In this document: piece by piece, positions 34,221 to 38,228 of the stretch
Layout: the number at the start of each line of letters is the position of its first letter
How positions within the stretch are numbered: position 1 is the stretch's first letter
NCBI GenBank assembly: GCA_905234595.1
Contig: CAJOID010000009.1
Coordinates: forward strand, 1 to 38,228
Direction of reading: 5' to 3'
DNA from: an uncultured Lachnospiraceae bacterium
Lineage (GTDB): Bacteria; Bacillota; Clostridia; Lachnospirales; Lachnospiraceae
Length of the DNA: 38,228 bases
Translations under genes and position numbers: made by a program
The notes under the pieces: generated by a model
What the model was told of the DNA's origin: nothing
Seen by the model: only the letters and a program-made list of their open reading frames with translations
Database searches by the model: none

Positions 34221-35691
34221 GATCAAAATCTCCATAAACGTGCAGCTGATGCTGGCTTTTCTGGGACTCATTGTTCTGGTGGTGGGCGCCTGCATTCTTG
34301 TCAATTCCACTTTTCTGGAAGATTATTACGTAAAAAACAAAGTTGAAGCCATCAGATCGGCTTATCAGACCATCAATGATTCACTCACGGACGGCGCGGA
34401 TACCGATGATCTGAGCAGTACCGTACGTAAACTCAGCGATACATACAACATAAGTATGGTCGTGCTGGACGAGTCTATGGGTACGGTGGTCTCTTCGATC
34501 AATGACGTGGATTTCCTGCAGAGACAGCTGTTCAGTAATCTGTTCGAAAGCCGCCCCCTGGGATCGAACGACCGGGTTCTGGAGGAAAATGCCAAATATA
34601 CGCTTCAGATCCGATCCGATGTGATGACCGGAGATCAGTATATAGAGATGTGGGGGCTGATGGACAACGGCAGCCTGTTCATCATGAGGAGCGCTATGGA
34701 GTCCATCGAGGACAGTGTGGCCATCGCGAACCGTTTCCTGGTATATATAGGTCTGATCGCCGGCATCGTGAGCGTGGTGATAGGCTTCCTGGCTGCACGT
34801 ATGATCTCCAGGCCCATCAAGGAGCTTACCGTCATATCGGAAAAGATGAAGGAACTTGATTTCAATGCCAAGTATGAGGGCGGGGAGCGCAATGAGATCG
34901 GTGTGCTGGGTCGCAATATCAATGAGCTGTCCGAGACACTTGAGTCCACGATATCGGAACTCAAGACCGCCAATATAGAATTGGAACGGGATATAGCCAA
35001 TAAGACCCAGATCGACGATATGCGCAAAGAATTCCTGTCCAATGTGTCTCATGAACTGAAGACCCCGCTCGCCCTGATACAGGGATATGCCGAGGGATTA
35101 AAGGACTGTGTCAATGATGATGCGGAAAGCCGTGAATATTACAGTGAAGTGATCGTGGATGAAGCTTCCAAGATGAACAGCATAGTCCAGAAACTGTTAA
35201 CGCTCAATCAGCTGGAATTCGGGCAGGAGACGGCGAATCTGGAAAGATTTGATATAACATCGGTCATCCGCGGTTATCTGAACTCCGCGGACATACTCAT
35301 CAGACAGGCTGAAGCCGTTGTCCATTTTGAGGATTATAAGCCGGTGGAGGTATGGGGAGACGAGTTTAAGGCCGAAGAGGTTTTTAACAATTATTTCTCC
35401 AACGCATTGAATCACCTGGGCGGAGAGCGTAAAATAGACGTATCGATACGCCGTATGGAAGACAAAGTGAGGGTTTCCGTTTTTAATACCGGTGAACCGA
35501 TACCGGAGGCATCGATAGATCACATATGGGAGAAATTCTACAAGGTGGATAAGGCCCGTACCAGGGAGTACGGCGGAAGCGGCGTGGGATTATCCATAGT
35601 AAAGGCCATACAGGATTCGCTGGGCCAGGCATATGGTGTGATCGATTACGATAACGGAGTAGAGTTTTATTTTGAACTGGATGCGAGATAA
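34201..35691 (+). CDS. Sensor histidine kinase
   Basis: The 496-residue membrane kinase has TM1 at about 14-34, an extracellular sensor region (about 35-177), TM2 at 178-198, and then a HAMP domain (MISRPIKELTVISEKMKELD). A HisKA domain with the phospho-acceptor His284 in SHELKTPLALIQGYAEGL follows, then a HATPase domain (N box NNYFSNALNHL, G1 VFNTGEP, G2 GGSGVGLSIVK). It should phosphorylate a response regulator, but none lies beside it. The start at 34201 is inside the preceding gene. The 3' end overlaps the lipoprotein gene by 11 nt. Confidence 0.92.
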   Translation: MNRSDSKIKISINVQLMLAFLGLIVLVVGACILVNSTFLEDYYVKNKVEAIRSAYQTINDSLTDGADTDDLSSTVRKLSDTYNISMVVLDESMGTVVSSINDVDFLQRQLFSNLFESRPLGSNDRVLEENAKYTLQIRSDVMTGDQYIEMWGLMDNGSLFIMRSAMESIEDSVAIANRFLVYIGLIAGIVSVVIGFLAARMISRPIKELTVISEKMKELDFNAKYEGGERNEIGVLGRNINELSETLESTISELKTANIELERDIANKTQIDDMRKEFLSNVSHELKTPLALIQGYAEGLKDCVNDDAESREYYSEVIVDEASKMNSIVQKLLTLNQLEFGQETANLERFDITSVIRGYLNSADILIRQAEAVVHFEDYKPVEVWGDEFKAEEVFNNYFSNALNHLGGERKIDVSIRRMEDKVRVSVFNTGEPIPEASIDHIWEKFYKVDKARTREYGGSGVGLSIVKAIQDSLGQAYGVIDYDNGVEFYFELDAR

Positions 35692-36437
35692 AAAGATAAT
35701 AGCGGCTGCATTAACGGTGGCGTGTGTTGTATTGCTGTGCGGATGCGGGGATGAGATACCCGATCTGGACCCTGCGGTGACAGAGCAGGTCACCGAGTAT
35801 TCCGCTGCGCTGCTTCTCAAATATGATTCAAATACTCCCAGCAGACTGCTCCCTGAGGGAACAGTCACTTCGGTGGCGTATGTTGATCCCGGGTCACCGG
35901 GGGCTGCATCTGCTGAAACCGAGCCGGTTGAAGGCGGATCAGATATACCTGTGGACAATGTGCCAGATGTCACATCCGATGATGTGACCGTCACGGATAC
36001 TACGACCGGCGAGACCAGCGGCGGCAGCGGGGCTAACGGTGACTTCAATTCTTTCATGAATTCATTGGGAGTGTCGATGAACTACTCGGGCACATATGAG
36101 ATAACGGACAGTTATCCGGAGGGTGATGACGTCAATCCGTATTTCACCGTTGATGCTGTACCGCCTTTTTCCTGGGTCAGATAGCAGACACATACGCTGC
36201 TACGGTCAACCATATAGCGGTTTCTCATCTGCATACAGCCGTTGAAATAGTGTTCCGCAAGGCATACCACATTTGTGGCCTGAGCCTTTTCTGTCATATG
36301 TCGGCATGCTTCCTGCCGGCCAGAGCGAGGATATCGTGGCCATATGTGAGATTTCCGAAGAAGAGGCCGCAAACATCCAAAGCATTGATTTCACGGTCCG
36401 CGGAGACGATTTTTCGACGGTAGTCAATCTGCAGTAG
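35681..36437 (+). pseudogene. Lipoprotein gene disrupted by frameshift(s)
   Basis: From the ATG at 35681 an intact frame runs to 36184 and encodes a signal peptide with lipobox LCGC, an acidic Thr/Ser/Gly-rich linker, and the start of a folded domain (YSGTYEITDSYPEGDDVNPY then FTVDA). There the reading becomes non-sensical and stops. A sensible continuation resumes in another frame at about 36246-36437, with SYVGMLPAGQSEDIVAICEI and then IQSIDFTVRGDDFSTVVNLQ before a stop. This looks like the C-terminus of the same extracellular beta-sandwich domain. At least one net +1 shift, probably several, separates the two parts. A truncated product of about 167 residues may still be made. Sequencing error is an alternative. 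Confidence 0.65.
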
Positions 36438-36465
36438 GATTTTTGTGGAATATGTAAAATAATTT

Positions 36466-36494
36466 TTTGCAATCCTGTGCTTTTATGGTATAAT
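36466..36494 (+). promoter_or_regulatory. Promoter of the cheV-like gene
   Basis: TTTGCA (36466-36471), 17 nt, then TATAAT (36489-36494) preceded by TGG, giving an extended -10. The leader is about 56 nt. Confidence 0.75.
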
Positions 36495-36556
36495 TTACAT
36501 CAATAAGCAGTTTATCGGCTGCATATTTGTAGAAAATTTATAGTGAGGTACACTAA

Positions 36557-37462
36557 ATGGATACAAACATATTGCTGGAAAACGGTACCAATGAACTGGA
36601 AGTGCTTGAGTTTACGCTTGATGGAAACGCTTACGGTATCAATGTAGCCAAGATCAGAGAGATCATCAATTATCAGGAGGTTACTCCCGTTCCCAACTCT
36701 CATCCCAGTATCGAGGGTATATTCATGCCGAGAGATACGATGATCACAGCTATCGACCTGAAGAACTGTCTTCAGAGAGGTACTTCCGATCCCGGCGGTC
36801 TGTTTATCATCACGAACTTCAACAAGCTCGATATAGCTTTCCATGTAGATGCCGTTCAGGGAATTCACAGGGTATCATGGACCGATATCATCAAGCCCGG
36901 CACCACGGTTTCCACTTCCGAGGATGGTGTTTCTACAGGTATCATCAAGATCGATGGCAGACTGATCATCATTCTTGACTTCGAGAAGATCGTATCCGAC
37001 ATTAATCCGGAGACCGGCCTTAAGATGGCTGATCTGGCTGAACTGGGTGTACGTACACGCAATGATATTCCGATACTTATCGCTGAGGACTCACCTCTGC
37101 TCAACAAGCTGATCGTAGATTCACTTAAACAGGCAGGATATGAGAACCTCACACATACAGAGAACGGTCAGGAAGCCTGGGACATCATAGAGCATTACAG
37201 AGATGAGGGTACTGTCGAAGATAATATCAAGTGCGTGATCACTGATATTGAGATGCCTATCATGGATGGTCACAGACTTACCAAGCTGATCAAGGATGAT
37301 GAAAGGACCAAGCATATACCTGTAGTCATCTTCTCGTCACTGGTTAATACCGAGATGAGACGTAAGGGCGAATCGCTTGGAGCTGATGCTCAGTTGTCCA
37401 AGCCTGAGATCGGCAACCTGGTCAAGACTGTTGACAAGCTCGTTCTCAATCAGGATGACTGA
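36557..37462 (+). CDS. CheV-type chemotaxis coupling protein (CheW domain plus receiver)
   Basis: The 301-residue cytoplasmic protein joins an N-terminal CheW domain (about 12-150, with EVLEFTLDGNAYGINVAKIR) to a C-terminal receiver domain (about 170-298). The receiver has the acidic pair Glu177/Asp178, phospho-acceptor Asp230 in VITDIEMPIMDG, Ser260/Ser261, and Lys282 in LSKPE. CheV couples chemoreceptors to CheA and uses phosphorylation for adaptation. The gene stands alone, with its own extended -10 promoter and terminator and no other chemotaxis genes in the window. Confidence 0.93.
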   Translation: MDTNILLENGTNELEVLEFTLDGNAYGINVAKIREIINYQEVTPVPNSHPSIEGIFMPRDTMITAIDLKNCLQRGTSDPGGLFIITNFNKLDIAFHVDAVQGIHRVSWTDIIKPGTTVSTSEDGVSTGIIKIDGRLIIILDFEKIVSDINPETGLKMADLAELGVRTRNDIPILIAEDSPLLNKLIVDSLKQAGYENLTHTENGQEAWDIIEHYRDEGTVEDNIKCVITDIEMPIMDGHRLTKLIKDDERTKHIPVVIFSSLVNTEMRRKGESLGADAQLSKPEIGNLVKTVDKLVLNQDD

Positions 37463-37528
37463 TATCGGTGAGCATGACATTTTCGCCTATCGCAGCGACT
37501 ATAGCTGACCGGAAACATTAAGATTAAA

Positions 37529-37562
37529 GGGGTATGGTGACTTTCATCATACCCCTGTTTTT
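37529..37562 (+). terminator. Terminator after the cheV-like gene
   Basis: GGGGTATG (37529-37536) pairs with CATACCCC (37548-37555), extended by three further pairs, followed by TGTTTTT. Confidence 0.88.
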
Positions 37563-37579
37563 CAGATACAGGTGGGATT

Positions 37580-37993
37580 ATGGATACGGATAAAGTGATC
37601 AAAGAAATGGAAAACCGCGGATATACTGTTGCAGATGAGAGTGGCGTTCTGATGATAACGGGCAGAACTCTTAATCTGGATGAAGCTATGGTTCAGATCC
37701 GTAAAGAACTGGAATCATTGGACTTCCATGGAAGCTGGGGAACCAAAGGATATCCCAAGGGGAAAGTTCCGAAGATGCCAAAGCCCGTGTTTGAGGACAT
37801 GGACAATGAAAAAGCACCGGATTCCGGCGATGTGACATCTGAAGAGGATGGGGATGAGGCAGATGATTATCTGGATGAAAACGATGATTCTCTGGATGAA
37901 GCGGATGAAGCTCTGAGTGACTTTGATCACATTCCGGATAACAATGACTTTGATTCGGATGATTTCGGTCAGATGTCGTTCAATTTCCTGTAG
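37580..37993 (+). CDS. Uncharacterised acidic protein
   Basis: The 137-residue protein has an ordered N-terminal part (about 1-60) that starts MDTDKVIKEMENRGYTVADE and contains SWGTKGYPKGKVPK. A highly acidic tail, dominated by Asp and Glu (about 75-130), follows and ends in hydrophobic MSFNFL. Such tails often mediate interaction or mimic nucleic acid. No family is recognised. A ribosome site AGGTGGG lies before the ATG, and the gene begins 17 nt after the preceding terminator, so read-through or an unseen promoter must drive it. Confidence 0.75.
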   Translation: MDTDKVIKEMENRGYTVADESGVLMITGRTLNLDEAMVQIRKELESLDFHGSWGTKGYPKGKVPKMPKPVFEDMDNEKAPDSGDVTSEEDGDEADDYLDENDDSLDEADEALSDFDHIPDNNDFDSDDFGQMSFNFL

Positions 37994-38007
37994 TTTTTTG
38001 GTATAAT
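37979..38007 (+). promoter_or_regulatory. Putative promoter of the last (partial) gene
   Basis: TTCAAT (37979-37984), 17 nt, and TATAAT (38002-38007) preceded by TGG (extended -10), like the cheV-like promoter. Confidence 0.6.
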
Positions 38008-38054
38008 GTAACGATAGTGTTTCTGTTAAGGATTACTCGAGGAGAGACAGGTTA

Positions 38055-38228
38055 ATGGCTGTAGACGAGAATTATCTCGACAACCTGCTGAAAAGTGCAA
38101 ATGAACAGGGAAATGTGATAGAACAGGCCCCGGGAGCTGCCATGACTGCGGCAGACAGACTCAGGGCTATGGGTGTCGTGCCCGAAGAGGGCCGTCGCAG
38201 CATATTTGCAGAAGATCCGGTGGTTGAA
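38055..38228 (+). CDS. Unknown protein, 3' truncated by window end
   Basis: An open frame of 58 codons starts at the ATG at 38055 with GGAGA about 10 nt upstream and runs off the end of the window. The N-terminus (MAVDENYLDNLLKSANEQ) is polar and acidic and is not recognised. The extended -10 promoter upstream and an unbroken frame support a real gene. Confidence 0.65.
   Translation, partial: MAVDENYLDNLLKSANEQGNVIEQAPGAAMTAADRLRAMGVVPEEGRRSIFAEDPVVE

Overview
The window looks like a chromosomal segment of an anaerobic Firmicute of the Clostridia, most like Lachnospiraceae. This is an inference from gene content and protein style: an NADP-type glutamate dehydrogenase, a dimeric-type GlyRS with a Cys4 insert, SseB-like and CheV-like proteins, scpAB, rpsU, hflX, WYL and Rrf2 regulators, and a Clostridia-style ZnuA. 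Base composition looks moderate, close to half GC. Genes are tightly packed, mostly on the + strand, with many 1-20 nt overlaps. I saw no rRNA, tRNA, IS element, prophage or CRISPR array.

Layout. 1-1600: the 3' part of gdhA with a strong terminator, then a decayed HigB-type toxin remnant beside an intact HigA-like antitoxin. 1.6-14.5 kb: an AEC permease, an Sfp-type phosphopantetheinyl transferase, hisS with a DMT exporter and an SseB-like protein, a lipoprotein, glyS, an unassigned structured RNA, alaS, a PlsC-type acyltransferase, a membrane protein with a degenerate GGDEF domain, and an amidase lipoprotein. 14.5-17.7 kb: a Fur/Zur-type regulator with two operator-like palindromes at its promoter, followed by a zinc ABC transporter (znuACB). 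17.7-18.4 kb, minus strand: two small uncharacterised membrane proteins.

18.5-28.5 kb is a sulfur-amino-acid island and the most interesting part. One long operon encodes a single lipoprotein that fuses a cystine-type (SBP_bac_3) binding domain to a methionine-type (MetQ/NlpA) binding domain. It is followed by a MetN-MetI pair and then by two polar-amino-acid permeases with their own ATPase. One bifunctional receptor therefore appears to feed two different ABC importers. Next come a minus-strand Rrf2-family regulator, an O-acetylhomoserine sulfhydrylase (metY) and cysteine synthase (cysK). The transporter and biosynthetic promoters share an identical 21-nt palindromic box with the -35 TTGACA inside it, and a related double box lies in front of the Rrf2 gene. 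This points to a CymR/IscR-like local regulon. An ECF S component and a lone larE (sulfur transferase) follow.

28.5-38.2 kb: a minus-strand unknown gene predicted to be leaderless, a WYL regulator, hflX, rpsU with its own promoter and structured leader, a metallophosphoesterase, scpA-scpB, a small unknown protein, a histidine kinase with no response regulator beside it, a frameshifted lipoprotein gene, a CheV-type protein with its own promoter and terminator, an acidic unknown protein, and the start of a gene cut by the window end.
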